Shown here one piece after another: positions 39,601 through 47,097 of a stretch of DNA of 64,000 bases (position 1 is its first letter; the number at the start of each line of letters is the position of its first letter). The stretch spans positions 574,317-638,316 of the forward strand of contig NZ_BMPZ01000002.1 in the NCBI RefSeq assembly GCF_014647855.1, written 5' to 3'. Source of the DNA: Shewanella gelidii (GTDB lineage: Bacteria; Pseudomonadota; Gammaproteobacteria; Enterobacterales; Shewanellaceae). The notes under the pieces were generated by a model. That model searched no databases. It had not been told where the DNA came from and worked only from the letters and a program-made list of their open reading frames with translations. The position numbers were made by a program, and so were the translations under genes.

Positions 39601-39947
39601 TCAATTGTATCGAGTTTTTCCCTGACATCGAGGCTGGCCATATCCATGTCTGTGCCCCATTCAAACTCAAGCACGACATCTGACATCCCTGAACGAGAAA
39701 TCGAACTGATTTGACGTAAACCTTTGACGATGCCCGCTGCTTCTTCAATGGGTTTGGATACCAATTGCTCTACTTCTATCGGTGCTGCGCCTATGTATTG
39801 GGTACGGATCGTCATTGTTGGGTAGCTTAGGTCTGGCAGTAGTTTTACTGCTAAACGCGAGAAGCCAACCATGCCAAATAACATAATGGCAAACATAAAC
39901 ATCCATACAGTGACCGGTCGCTTGACCGAAGTCTGAATTATCGACAT
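36678..39947 (-). CDS. RND family efflux pump inner-membrane subunit (first of pair)
   Basis: The 1089-residue transporter has the same plan: an MSIIQTSVKRPVTVWMFMFA start, the GGIALAVGLLVDNAIVVLENI relay helix and a C-terminal GLIMLAGIVVNNAIVLVDRIN. It is longer than its partner, mainly because of an extra hydrophobic stretch around residues 510-560, between the two halves. The two RND proteins are clearly different in sequence, so a heteromeric pump of the MdtBC kind is likely. It starts ten bases after the adaptor gene. Confidence 0.92.
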   Translation of the reverse strand: MSIIQTSVKRPVTVWMFMFAIMLFGMVGFSRLAVKLLPDLSYPTMTIRTQYIGAAPIEVEQLVSKPIEEAAGIVKGLRQISSISRSGMSDVVLEFEWGTDMDMASLDVREKLDTIELPLDVKKPLLLRFNPNLDPIVRMALSMPEASNADLKQMRTYAEEELKRQLESLSGVAAVRLSGGLEQEVHIQLDQEKLAQLNLNAELIKNRIAAENINLSAGKVIQGDKEYLVRTLNQFNTLEELGQLVVYRDEQTLVRLFEVAEIIDAHKERSDITRIAGQESIELAIYKEGDANTVAVARKVNAELEKISTHQKATALAVIYDQSEFIESAVHEVTIAALIGSLLSMLVIYLFLKDIIPTLIISISIPFSVIATFNMMYFANISLNIMSLGGIALAVGLLVDNAIVVLENIDRCKALGMSKMEAAVQGTKEVSGAIFASTLTTLAVFVPLVFVDGIAGALFSDQALTVTFALIASLLVALTSIPMLASRQGFQSLPEMVDKISKPKPETKLQKIKHYSATVFSFPFLLVFNYLPSALLTLTITLTRFFSWLIGLVMRPVSNAFNWCYRLLERLYRRLLHVALQAKFVTLAIALIVTTASASLIPRLGMELIPPMNQGEFYMEVLLPPGTEVATTDNTLQTLAQSIVGREDVKHAYSQAGSGGLMTSDTARGGENWGRLQVVLADHQAFEEVTQVLRQTARKIPALEAKIQHPELFSFKTPLEIELSGYELDQLKTTADRFVTALGTSSRFADINTSLRDGQPELSIRFDHARLAALGMDAPTVANRIAQRVGGTVASQFTVRDRKVDILVRSEASERDQIADIDAMIINPNSSHPIPLSAVATVSLKLGPSAINRISQQRVAIVSANLAYGDLSEAVAEAQDILSAQTIPSSIQTRFGGQNEEMEHSFESLQIALVLAVFLVYLVMASQFESLLHPLIILIAVPMAVGGSVLGLFVTQTHLSVVVFIGLIMLAGIVVNNAIVLVDRINQLRSTGKPKLEAITLAAHSRLRPIVMTTLTTTIGLLPMALGMGDGAEIRAPMAITVIFGLSFATVLTLVVIPALYAIFDKKQFQQNQDNELKINDSLQQGEQG

Positions 39948-39956
39948 ATCTGGCTC

Positions 39957-41030
39957 CTACTGCTTTACTGTAGAAGCAACGTCTAGGGCATCAATCACTT
40001 CAACAAGTGATTGATCTTTAAGATTCTGGTGACCGCGGATAACGATTTGCTCACCGGAGCTGATGCCACTAATAATTTCTACGGTATCCGCTTCACGATA
40101 TCCCAGCTGAACTTCTCGACGATCAGCATTTTTCCCGTTGATGACATAAAGTGCATGATGGTTGTCTTGATTGACAATTGCGTTGTACGGCACTGTGATG
40201 ACATTTTTATGAGTATCATATTTGAGCTCTACTCGAGTAAACATACCGGCTTTGAGCTTGGCTTGCTGATTGGGAACCGCAAGCGTAACTTTAAATGTGC
40301 CGCTTTGGGCATCGACTATTGGGCTAATTCGAGCAACGTGCGCTTGAACTGGTGCGTCTTGTGTCGATTGACTGTTGGTGAATATATGCGCTTGCTGGCC
40401 AAGTTTAAGGCTATTGAGTTGTTGCTCGGGTAAGTGAACAATGCCATGCAATTGGTCTTGGTTGACGATGTAAAACAGTTCTTCAAACTCTTTTGCCATA
40501 TTGCCAGTTTTGATGTGACGCATGGCAACGATACCTTCGATTGGTGAGCGCACCATGCTCTCTTGCACTTGCAGCGCTGCTAAATCTCGTTTTGCCGTCG
40601 CAGCTTGCAAGTTAAACTCGAGCTTGGCCATTGCATCGGCACTAATAAACTCGCGGTTATTCATCTTTTGCAGTCTTTCAAGTTCTTGTTGAATTATTTT
40701 TACTTCGGCTTGAGAGCGGTCTAAATCATAGCGCTGTCGCTTTGAATCAATAATTGCCAGAAGTTGGCCTTGCTTTACACGATCGCCTTCTTCTACTTGG
40801 ATGGATTCGATGAGCCCTGAAATTCGAGAGACAACGTTTGCTTCTTGCGGAGCCTCTAAGGTTGCAGTAGTGCTATAAAAAGAAGATACGTCCCCCTGAA
40901 TGACGCGTGTGGTTTCGACGGGAACTGCATATTTCTCTTCTTCTTTTGCTATTTCTTCATTCTCGCAGGCGGTTAAAGCGGCAACGAACAGAACAGGAAG
41001 TATAAATTTTACTTTTTGCAGGGAATCCAT
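39957..41030 (-). CDS. RND efflux periplasmic adaptor lipoprotein (membrane fusion protein)
   Basis: The 357-residue adaptor starts at the ATG at 41030, giving a lipoprotein signal MDSLQKVKFILPVLFVAALTAC with a lipobox cysteine at about 22. Longer in-frame starts to 41093 would bury that signal and are less likely. The lipoyl/barrel-sandwich halves appear as NVVSRISGLIESIQVEEGDRV (about 65-85) and VRSPIEGIVAMR (about 160), separated by a coiled-coil hairpin. A beta-barrel and membrane-proximal domain with KAGMFTRVELKY follow. It is the first gene of the pump operon. Confidence 0.92.
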   Translation of the reverse strand: MDSLQKVKFILPVLFVAALTACENEEIAKEEEKYAVPVETTRVIQGDVSSFYSTTATLEAPQEANVVSRISGLIESIQVEEGDRVKQGQLLAIIDSKRQRYDLDRSQAEVKIIQQELERLQKMNNREFISADAMAKLEFNLQAATAKRDLAALQVQESMVRSPIEGIVAMRHIKTGNMAKEFEELFYIVNQDQLHGIVHLPEQQLNSLKLGQQAHIFTNSQSTQDAPVQAHVARISPIVDAQSGTFKVTLAVPNQQAKLKAGMFTRVELKYDTHKNVITVPYNAIVNQDNHHALYVINGKNADRREVQLGYREADTVEIISGISSGEQIVIRGHQNLKDQSLVEVIDALDVASTVKQ

Positions 41031-41647
41031 GTGATTGGTACCTATTTTTTGTTTTCTCATTGCAGCGGTATTTGCAGTAAACATGCCAATCACGCATATT
41101 GTTTAAATACAACAGCTTATGCAGTCTTGTGCGAAATGAAGTTGAGGGGCTGTTACAATTGTAGTGAAAAAGTACAACTTTTGATGAAAAACGCTAACAG
41201 GAAACGAACCTCTTGATGCCGATTTGGGTTGTGGTGCGGAGATTGTTGAAAAGCTATTTGATGGGCGATGAAAAGCGATTGTTGTGCTATTTCCTGTCGA
41301 CGGACATTAAAGTTTGAAAGTTTTCTACTTCCTAAGCTCGTTTCTATCATGGCTACTTGAGGTCGCATATGACAATAGAGATTGAAACTTAGACTAGATC
41401 AACGTGGCTTTCCAAAGAAAGTGTGACAACAAAGCTCGAAACCCACTGCTGGATATTAACGTTTTAGAATGAAGAATCTACAGCCACAATTCATATTATC
41501 ATTCGCAATAAATATCCTTATAAGGCTGATTTAGAAATCACTGAGAAATGGGTAGTTCATAGTGCTGTTGGGTGATCTGAATAAGTAGATTGCCTCAGTC
41601 AATCCTATAGTACATATAAAAAATGACCGATCCTGCGATTTGAGGTT
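41031..41647. other. gap between adaptor gene and retron RT
   Basis: About 617 bases hold no gene I can support. Short ORFs (41016-41216 plus, 41153-41368 minus) lack ribosome sites. The left end should contain the pump promoter. No clear terminator follows the RT stop at 41648. The change from core-like to AT-rich sequence here may mark one boundary of the retron insertion. Confidence 0.5.
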
Positions 41648-42589
41648 TTAGTTTTTGGAATGAGTGTAATGTTTCAACTCCCAGATGGCCTCTTGACCAT
41701 ATTTTTTAACCATCCTCTCTAGAAAATCTGGCTCAATAAACTCAGCATGAGCCAGATGGCCTTTGAGCTTAAATATCTCTTCATTGGAAAGCTTTTGTAG
41801 GGTAAAACTATGTATAGAAGCTGATAGATTACGCTTTGCTTCTCTGCCTACACTTAATTTTCCTTCGTTTGTTAATGTTACCCCGGTTACATGTCTATTG
41901 TGCGCTTTAGAGGATAGTACGGTCTTTCTAAGGTTTACTTTAATTTGGCCATCATATAGCGAATTGAGTGTATTCCTAACTTTTGTAGGGAACTTCAAAA
42001 GTACATCTTTCTTATTGGTCGAAAAAGTAAGATCATCTGCATATCGGGTATAGTTGATACCTATAGAATTACAGTAACGGCTAATGTCCTCATCAAACTT
42101 GTAGAGAATAAAATTCGACACAAGTGGTGAGCTCGGTGCCCCTATACTTAGAACTAATTTTGTTGCTCTTCGGCGTTTCCAGAAAAGGAATCCTTCGAGC
42201 AATTCGATATCAAGATCCGAAAAATCAATACCATGTCGACGGCATTCTTTGAAAAATAATGAAGGATTTATGCTAGGAAAAAAGTCCTTCAAATCCATTT
42301 TGAGCAAGTATTTAGAGTTAGCATGTGGTAGAGCATTGTCTTTTATGCTTAGACCTTTAGTGTATGCTTTGGCTGCACTATGGATAGGTAATCTTTCAGA
42401 TAGTTGTTTAACAATAACTCTTTGGAAGAATTTTAGCTCTTTTGATGGATGTGCAATTATTCTACGCTCTTCGGAATTACGTTTAGGAATGGAATAAACC
42501 TTGTAGCGATAAGGAGAGCTGGCTGCAAAAGAAATTATTTCTTCATCATCCATGAAAATTAGGCTTGCAAGTAATTCAGATAGATTCAT
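41648..42589 (-). CDS. retron reverse transcriptase (Ec86/St85 type)
   Basis: The 313-residue protein has the group-specific motifs of retron RTs: NALPH (the NAxxH motif, residues 85-89), catalytic Asp99 in MDLKDFFPS, GAPSSPLVSNFIL (about 150), YTRYADDLTFS with YADD at 183-186, and VTG at 234-236 followed by the VGRE patch (thumb region). It reverse-transcribes the msd part of its own structured RNA, primed from an internal branch guanosine, to give msDNA. Length (about 310) matches RT-Ec86 (320). Its ATG overlaps the effector stop as ATGA. No extra domain is fused. Confidence 0.95.
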   Translation of the reverse strand: MNLSELLASLIFMDDEEIISFAASSPYRYKVYSIPKRNSEERRIIAHPSKELKFFQRVIVKQLSERLPIHSAAKAYTKGLSIKDNALPHANSKYLLKMDLKDFFPSINPSLFFKECRRHGIDFSDLDIELLEGFLFWKRRRATKLVLSIGAPSSPLVSNFILYKFDEDISRYCNSIGINYTRYADDLTFSTNKKDVLLKFPTKVRNTLNSLYDGQIKVNLRKTVLSSKAHNRHVTGVTLTNEGKLSVGREAKRNLSASIHSFTLQKLSNEEIFKLKGHLAHAEFIEPDFLERMVKKYGQEAIWELKHYTHSKN

Positions 42590-43557
42590 TTTTCTTCACC
42601 CTTAAGAATCTTCTGTATTTCAGCCGCTGCTGCTATTCTTTTTCGAGAAGATCCATCATGTACATCATTCACGTATGACATTTTCAAAGCCATCACCAAT
42701 TTTTTTTCATCAAATGCAGTTGAATGTTTAGTTACTCCAAACTTAACCCTTGGATTTTTCCTATCTAAAGGGTAGTAAAACTTGTATCCGCCGTATTCAT
42801 ATGTATTTAAATAATTTAATCGGTTAAGAAGGTACAATAGTCTGGTTATTTTAGCCTTGTCTTCATCAAGTTCAAGTGATGCTAATGCAAGCTCAATTTC
42901 CGTCAACAATACGGGATATGAGAGGCGGACGATTTCTAATAGTAATAAAGCAACATGGCCTGAATTTTTTCTGCTAAATGTCGGGTGTTTAGGAAGTGTA
43001 TTTCGCTTTTCCAACAAAGTACCGCATAAGTCTTGCAAGTGGATGTCAGGGTAAATTGGAGTTTGATCATTTGGCCATGGGTATATTGCTACTGAAGATG
43101 GCTCTCTACTCCGAATGTGATCTAAAGGACCAAGATAGATGAACGAGTCCTCCTGTTCGGTTTCTTCTCTTGGTGCTACGACTAGAAGTTTTTTGTAAAA
43201 ATTAGGTTTAGTGCAGAACATGCCAAGCTCAACTAGTGAACCAGGGCTTTCCAAGAATATAACAACAACTGAAGCTAGTTGAGCGATATCGTCCTCGAAT
43301 GTAAGTAAATCATTGTAAGCATGCTCCCTAAAATAATCTTTAAAGTTTTCAGCTAATACAATTTCACTTTCAACGTCTGGGTGCTCAGAGGCTAATTTAT
43401 CTATTAATCGTTGACGAAAGCTCGGGGGAACGACTTCCTTTACGTCGATTCGTCCACCGCATACAAAAATTCGATGGTCGGGGTAATTGACCTTGAACTT
43501 TGTGGCATCAAAAGCTTCGAATACTTCAATAACTGCATTTTCAAACTTCTTGCTCAC
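42586..43557 (-). CDS. retron effector, nucleoside deoxyribosyltransferase-like (St85/Ec86 family)
   Basis: The 323-residue product (from the GTG at 43557; the frame reaches a TTG at 43575) has an N-terminal Rossmann-like NDT domain with IFVCGG (residues 30-35) and IAQLASVVVIFLESPGSLVE (91-110), then LGMF. This is the same arrangement as the Ec86 (Eco1) effector, where the corresponding glutamate is catalytic (Glu110 here). The C-terminal part is a winged-helix-like domain with LNRLNYLNTYEYGGYKFYY. In Eco1 this protein forms filaments with RT and msDNA and kills infected cells when released. Gene order RNA-effector-RT is as in type II-A retrons. The GTG start has GAGGGA about 11 bases upstream. 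Confidence 0.88.
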   Translation of the reverse strand: MSKKFENAVIEVFEAFDATKFKVNYPDHRIFVCGGRIDVKEVVPPSFRQRLIDKLASEHPDVESEIVLAENFKDYFREHAYNDLLTFEDDIAQLASVVVIFLESPGSLVELGMFCTKPNFYKKLLVVAPREETEQEDSFIYLGPLDHIRSREPSSVAIYPWPNDQTPIYPDIHLQDLCGTLLEKRNTLPKHPTFSRKNSGHVALLLLEIVRLSYPVLLTEIELALASLELDEDKAKITRLLYLLNRLNYLNTYEYGGYKFYYPLDRKNPRVKFGVTKHSTAFDEKKLVMALKMSYVNDVHDGSSRKRIAAAAEIQKILKGEEK

Positions 43558-43573
43558 TGCGGTTTGTTCCCTC

Positions 43574-43610
43574 AAAAAAGCTATAGACGGGCACAGTGTG
43601 CCCGTCTATA
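43574..43610 (-). terminator. strong hairpin with T-run between retron RNA and effector gene
   Basis: Two perfect 14-base arms (TATAGACGGGCACA and its complement at 43582-43595 and 43597-43610) meet around one base, realistically a GC-rich stem of about 12 pairs with a small loop. On the minus strand the stem is followed by GC and six T residues. The form is that of an intrinsic terminator placed just before the effector start. It may end most transcripts after the msr-msd RNA and let a minority read into effector and RT. Confidence 0.75.
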
Positions 43611-43616
43611 CACGGT

Positions 43617-43782
43617 TTACTCTTTACTCAGAGGCTAGCGTTAGAACTTTCTCTGACGCTCCTGAGGTACGAAGGATCGTCAGAAAAGTTCTAACGCAAC
43701 CCTAAATACACTCAATAAGTTAGTGTCTAGCGAATCGCCCGACAAGGTTGAATTGGTATTCTACCCAAACGCTAAAGAGTAA
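43617..43782 (-). ncRNA. retron msr-msd RNA (predicted)
   Basis: About 166 bases upstream of the effector have the full retron layout on the minus strand. The a1 arm TTACTCTTTA (43782-43773) pairs with a2 TAAAGAGTAA (43626-43617). The base right after a1 is G in the context TTTAGC (G at 43772), matching the branch guanosine context TTAGC of Ec86. Small msr hairpins follow (GGTA/TACC near 43755-43765, GCG-ATT-CGC at 43738-43730, ACACT/AGTGT at 43726-43708). Then comes the msd long stem 43697-43638. The exact transcript ends and msDNA 3' end are inferred. Confidence 0.78.
43638..43697 (-). other. msd long hairpin of the retron
   Basis: Arms 43697-43678 and 43658-43638 pair over 20 base pairs with a single bulged base in the 3' arm, around a 19-base loop. 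This is the structure that the RT should copy into the DNA part of msDNA. Confidence 0.82.
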
Positions 43783-44192
43783 TCGGATTATAGGTGGAAT
43801 TATCTGGTGTAACAAGTGATTAAGCTACAAAGAACAAGTTCACTTGAGGTTGAATCGCCATTAATTTTCTTGGCACCTTTTCATTAGTAAAAATATCTTT
43901 TGAAGTGGCGTTTTCAAACTCATTTTGGGACAAAAATTTGTCAGTGCGAAAAGCCACTACAAAAGACATCGATAAATTTCGATCTTTAATGTCATCGTTT
44001 AAGACTTTAATGTCATAGCTTAAGGCTTTGTTGTCCAACGACATTTCTAGGCAATCATTGCTACATTGATGATTGCTCAAAGATGTTGAGTTGATGTTGG
44101 ATCTTGGCTCGTGCACCTATGGAAACCCAGTGCCCCCACTTGAACAATATTATGATGGTTGGGAGCACATGAGCTATCTTTCGCAGGTCAAT
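43783..44192. other. gap between retron and AgmX-like gene
   Basis: These 410 bases include the probable retron promoter. A 98-codon minus-strand ORF (43820-44116) has no ribosome site, an odd composition, and contains an imperfect duplication of AATGTCATcGTTTAAGaCTTT-like words near 43988-44030. I do not call it as a gene. No att site or terminator is evident. Confidence 0.45.
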
Positions 44193-45161
44193 CTAGCTGG
44201 GTAAGAAGTCGATTGCCCAGATCGTGGTCATTGTGGCCACTTTTTCTTTGGGAAAGCGAATTGATCTTAAGACCAGTGTCAGTTGTCGCTCCAATTTCTT
44301 GTGATTGAGTTCACTGGACTTAATTTTTACTCGGCTTGTTGTGCCATTGGGCTGAATTTCAATTTCAAATAGAACTTTTCCTTTCAAGAATGGGTCTTTA
44401 CGTAAAGCGCGATTATAGAGTGCGTAGAGACGTGCTTTGTTGGCTTCTAAAGTTCTGCGAATCGCGGCTTCAGAGCGTTGACCAGCAGACGAGGCAAGAC
44501 TACGCTTTTCTGCAATAGCACCTTGGCTCGCAATGACTTCCTCTTTGGCTAGACGTACCTGTTGTGTATTATTGGTACTAAGAGCGTCTGAGGTGACGGT
44601 TTGTGTCACGTTTGCCTGAGATATGCCGTCACTTTGTTTATTGGCCGCAGCAGCGATTAATTTACGTTTTACTTTTACTTCCTTTGCCTGTGTTTGTTTA
44701 AGTTGTGATTGGGCTGCCGGTTTGATATCAAATGCTTCTCGCATTGAAAACAACTCGTCTTTCATCGCAGCAAGTCCTGATGTTTTTGCTACTTCTCTTG
44801 CAGTTTCTCGCGTCATTTTTGGTGGCGTGATTGGTTGCTCTTGTTTCACCTCTTCGACGATTTCTGGTTCCTTTTTCAATTCAGGCTCAGGAACCGGTTC
44901 TTCTTTTGGCTTTTCTGGCGGAGGCAGCCGCTTTTCTTGCAGCATGACTTTAGCAAGCTGAGGTGGGACTTGTTCTTTTATCTCGCGAGGAATAACAGCT
45001 TGTTCAAGTAAGGGAATGAGAATGGCAAAACCAAGGTAGATCAGTAGTAGAAGCATTAATATGCGCTTAAACAGTTTATCTTGTTTACTTGGCCTAAATA
45101 ATTCTCCCATGTGGCTAAAGCCATGGTGTTGCCTCGTATTGGGAAGGGTCACAGTGCTCAT
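44193..45161 (-). CDS. TonB-like energy transducer with AgmX/PglI C-terminal domain
   Basis: The 322-residue protein has one N-terminal membrane helix (about residues 33-53). A Pro/Glu/Lys-rich periplasm-spanning stretch (about 72-115) and a long polar linker follow. The C-terminal domain reads RRTLEANKARLYALYNRALR and goes on through DPFLKGKVLFEIEIQPNG to ERQLTLVLRSIRFPKE. This is the AgmX/PglI C-terminal pattern known from myxobacterial gliding proteins, related in plan to TonB. It is the last gene of the long minus-strand cluster, three bases after an exbD-like gene, and probably transmits motor movement to periplasmic or outer-membrane partners. Confidence 0.8.
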   Translation of the reverse strand: MSTVTLPNTRQHHGFSHMGELFRPSKQDKLFKRILMLLLLIYLGFAILIPLLEQAVIPREIKEQVPPQLAKVMLQEKRLPPPEKPKEEPVPEPELKKEPEIVEEVKQEQPITPPKMTRETAREVAKTSGLAAMKDELFSMREAFDIKPAAQSQLKQTQAKEVKVKRKLIAAAANKQSDGISQANVTQTVTSDALSTNNTQQVRLAKEEVIASQGAIAEKRSLASSAGQRSEAAIRRTLEANKARLYALYNRALRKDPFLKGKVLFEIEIQPNGTTSRVKIKSSELNHKKLERQLTLVLRSIRFPKEKVATMTTIWAIDFLPS

Positions 45162-45164
45162 CTG

Positions 45165-45746
45165 TTATCCCTCCGAATCGCTTGGCAAGGCTTGCTTTTC
45201 AACTGCGAGTGACATATCTCGGTATCCAGTTTGTGCGCAAGCGGCCATGATTTGCTTTAGCACTGCGTAGGGCACCGATGCATCACCAATAATCGTCACA
45301 CCTCGGCCTTTGAGCTGTTCAGCTGCCGTGAGTTGTGGGCGTTTGCCGGCTTGATAGTTCAGTTCAGCCGTGAGCGCTTGAAAGAAGTCTGCGGACAAAA
45401 GTGCGCTCTCGGGGGCGTTGCGGTTTGTTACGTCTACTTTTTTGGATGGCGCAGCATCGTCTAGCATTACCGATTTACTTTGTTGCCATATGGCTCTTTC
45501 TTGAACCAAAATCGTTTGTTCAAGAACGGTGATGACAAGGTTTTCCACTGGCAGCTCATCGGCAACAGATACCGGAAGTTTTATTTTCTCAATATTTTGT
45601 AAAACACGAACTTCCGATTGGTTCACAATTAAAAAGAAAACCAAAATGGTAAAAATATCCATTAATGCGACTAAGTTGAGTTTGCCGCCAGCATTGAGCC
45701 GCTGATGATGTTTAACTCTGCGCTTTGCTCTAGATGATTGCTTCAT
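45165..45746 (-). CDS. ExbD/TolR-like proton-channel subunit with canonical Asp
   Basis: The 193-residue product has a basic cytoplasmic start, one membrane helix LNLVALMDIFTILVFFLIV with the proton-carrying aspartate at position 30, and a periplasmic domain ending in VTIIGDASVPYAVLKQIM, typical of ExbD/TolR. Its GTG/ATG region overlaps the end of the second exbD-like gene by four bases. It should form the proton channel with the TolQ-like subunit. Confidence 0.88.
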   Translation of the reverse strand: MKQSSRAKRRVKHHQRLNAGGKLNLVALMDIFTILVFFLIVNQSEVRVLQNIEKIKLPVSVADELPVENLVITVLEQTILVQERAIWQQSKSVMLDDAAPSKKVDVTNRNAPESALLSADFFQALTAELNYQAGKRPQLTAAEQLKGRGVTIIGDASVPYAVLKQIMAACAQTGYRDMSLAVEKQALPSDSEG

Positions 45747-46309
45747 TGCCGCGCTCCTTGGCCTTTTTGTCGCGGAGCCGCTTGCTTCGTGTCGTCTATT
45801 TGTGGTGTATCTTCAGGCGCATCGCCCAAAGAGATGATCGGAAATAGTTCTGCATCCACAAGGTTGGCTGCAACCACAGCTTTATAGGATCGAACGGTGT
45901 CCATTGCTGTCACAATTGTTTGGTAATTGACCGAAGCGTCGAGCAATAACAGGATGTCATTCTTTTCTATAGACTGCTGCTGAAACGTGAATTTCAGATC
46001 TTGCAAGTAGACAGAGAGGGCTGCAAAGTCATAGCCCTGTGCGTCAATGTCAAAACGTTTCAGGAGAATGCCTGCTGGATAATTGAGCTCAAAACGATCT
46101 TTAGTGATTAAAAGTTCAAGAATTTTGGGTTCTTCGTCAGTTTCGGCATTTTCAGTTTCGGCTTGCACTGGCAATTGCAAGTTTAAAATTCGCACTTGAG
46201 AGAAGACCAAACTAAGCAGTAGCACAGGTACCAAAACGATCATCAAATTCATGAATGATGTAATGTCGAGCTCTGCGTCTTGTTTTGGAGATAAGCGACG
46301 ACGTCTCAT
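45743..46309 (-). CDS. ExbD/TolR-like subunit with Asn in place of the channel Asp
   Basis: The 188-residue product has a basic start MRRRRLSPKQDAELDITSF, then the helix MNLMIVLVPVLLLSLVFSQV. Where ExbD/TolR proteins have the essential aspartate, this one has Asn21; an aspartate lies six residues earlier (Asp15), outside the usual position. The periplasmic part contains LLLDASVNYQTIVTAMDTVR, typical of the family, and a Gln/Pro-rich tail. It lies two bases after the TolQ-like gene. It may be a structural rather than proton-conducting partner in a mixed dimer. Confidence 0.85.
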   Translation of the reverse strand: MRRRRLSPKQDAELDITSFMNLMIVLVPVLLLSLVFSQVRILNLQLPVQAETENAETDEEPKILELLITKDRFELNYPAGILLKRFDIDAQGYDFAALSVYLQDLKFTFQQQSIEKNDILLLLDASVNYQTIVTAMDTVRSYKAVVAANLVDAELFPIISLGDAPEDTPQIDDTKQAAPRQKGQGARQ

Positions 46310-46311
46310 AG

Positions 46312-46968
46312 TTATTCGCCTCGGCTAACGTCCGAATTCTTCTTAAATGATAAGGAGTTCAGCAGCTTAATACCTACCATTTCAATGGAGTCTACAATGG
46401 TTGCTGTTTTGGTTTGTAGCCCAGAGTGAAACAAAATGAGCGGTATTGCGGTAATCAAACCAAATGCTGTTGTATTCATCGCCACTGAGATACTAGAGGA
46501 AAGCAGGTTCGCTTTTTCTGCTGGATCTGCGCTAGCAACTGCGGAGAATGCCGCGATAAGTCCCATAATGGTTCCGAGTAGGCCGAGTAAAGTTGCTATG
46601 TTTGCCAATGTGGCAATAAAAGGCGTTCTCTTCTCGAGTCGCAACATGTACTCCATAATGGTTTCTTCCATTGCGTATTCAATATCTTCGCGACGGTTGG
46701 CATGTTGGGTGCGGGCAATGCCAGATTTTAAGACATCAAATACCGGCGCTTTGTGAGTTTGTGCATGCTTGAGAATCGTCTCAAGATCACCAGTTTTTAA
46801 GGCATCCTTGATGAGATCAAAAGCCTTTAGGTTGGTTCTATGGGCAGCACTAAGATAGAGCCAACGTTCAATAGTAATCGCGAGACCTACGACCAATACC
46901 AGTGCTATCGGGTAAATGAAAGGTCCGCCATTTTGTAAAAAAGCAATGATATGGTCGGTGAAGCTCAT
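46312..46968 (-). CDS. MotA/TolQ/ExbB-like proton-channel protein
   Basis: The 218-residue protein starts at the ATG at 46968, preceded by AAGGAA; a longer reading to 47001 is unlikely. It has three membrane helices: FIYPIALVLVVGLAITIERW near the N-terminus, IATLLGLLGTIMGLIAAF (about 135) and AMNTTAFGLITAIPLILFHS (about 170). The conserved threonines of the TolQ/ExbB channel are in the last two. It is followed by two exbD-like genes and the AgmX-like gene. Confidence 0.92.
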   Translation of the reverse strand: MSFTDHIIAFLQNGGPFIYPIALVLVVGLAITIERWLYLSAAHRTNLKAFDLIKDALKTGDLETILKHAQTHKAPVFDVLKSGIARTQHANRREDIEYAMEETIMEYMLRLEKRTPFIATLANIATLLGLLGTIMGLIAAFSAVASADPAEKANLLSSSISVAMNTTAFGLITAIPLILFHSGLQTKTATIVDSIEMVGIKLLNSLSFKKNSDVSRGE

Positions 46969-47097
46969 GGTGTATTCCTTTTTAAATTTGTTACCTGTCA
47001 AATCATTATGAGATTTAACCGGTGATCAATACGCTTATGTTTTTTTAGTGTTACCGCTTTGCCACAACAACACCTTTAAATTGTTGATGATAAAAAA

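Noticed and set aside
43820..44116. 98-codon minus-strand ORF as an additional retron gene
   Set aside because: There is no ribosome site, composition is not protein-like, and known retrons of this type need only RNA, effector and RT.
44193..47001. Ordinary TonB-ExbB-ExbD iron-uptake system
   Set aside because: There are two ExbD-like proteins, the TonB-like protein carries an AgmX/PglI-type C-terminus, and no TonB-dependent receptor or siderophore gene is nearby.
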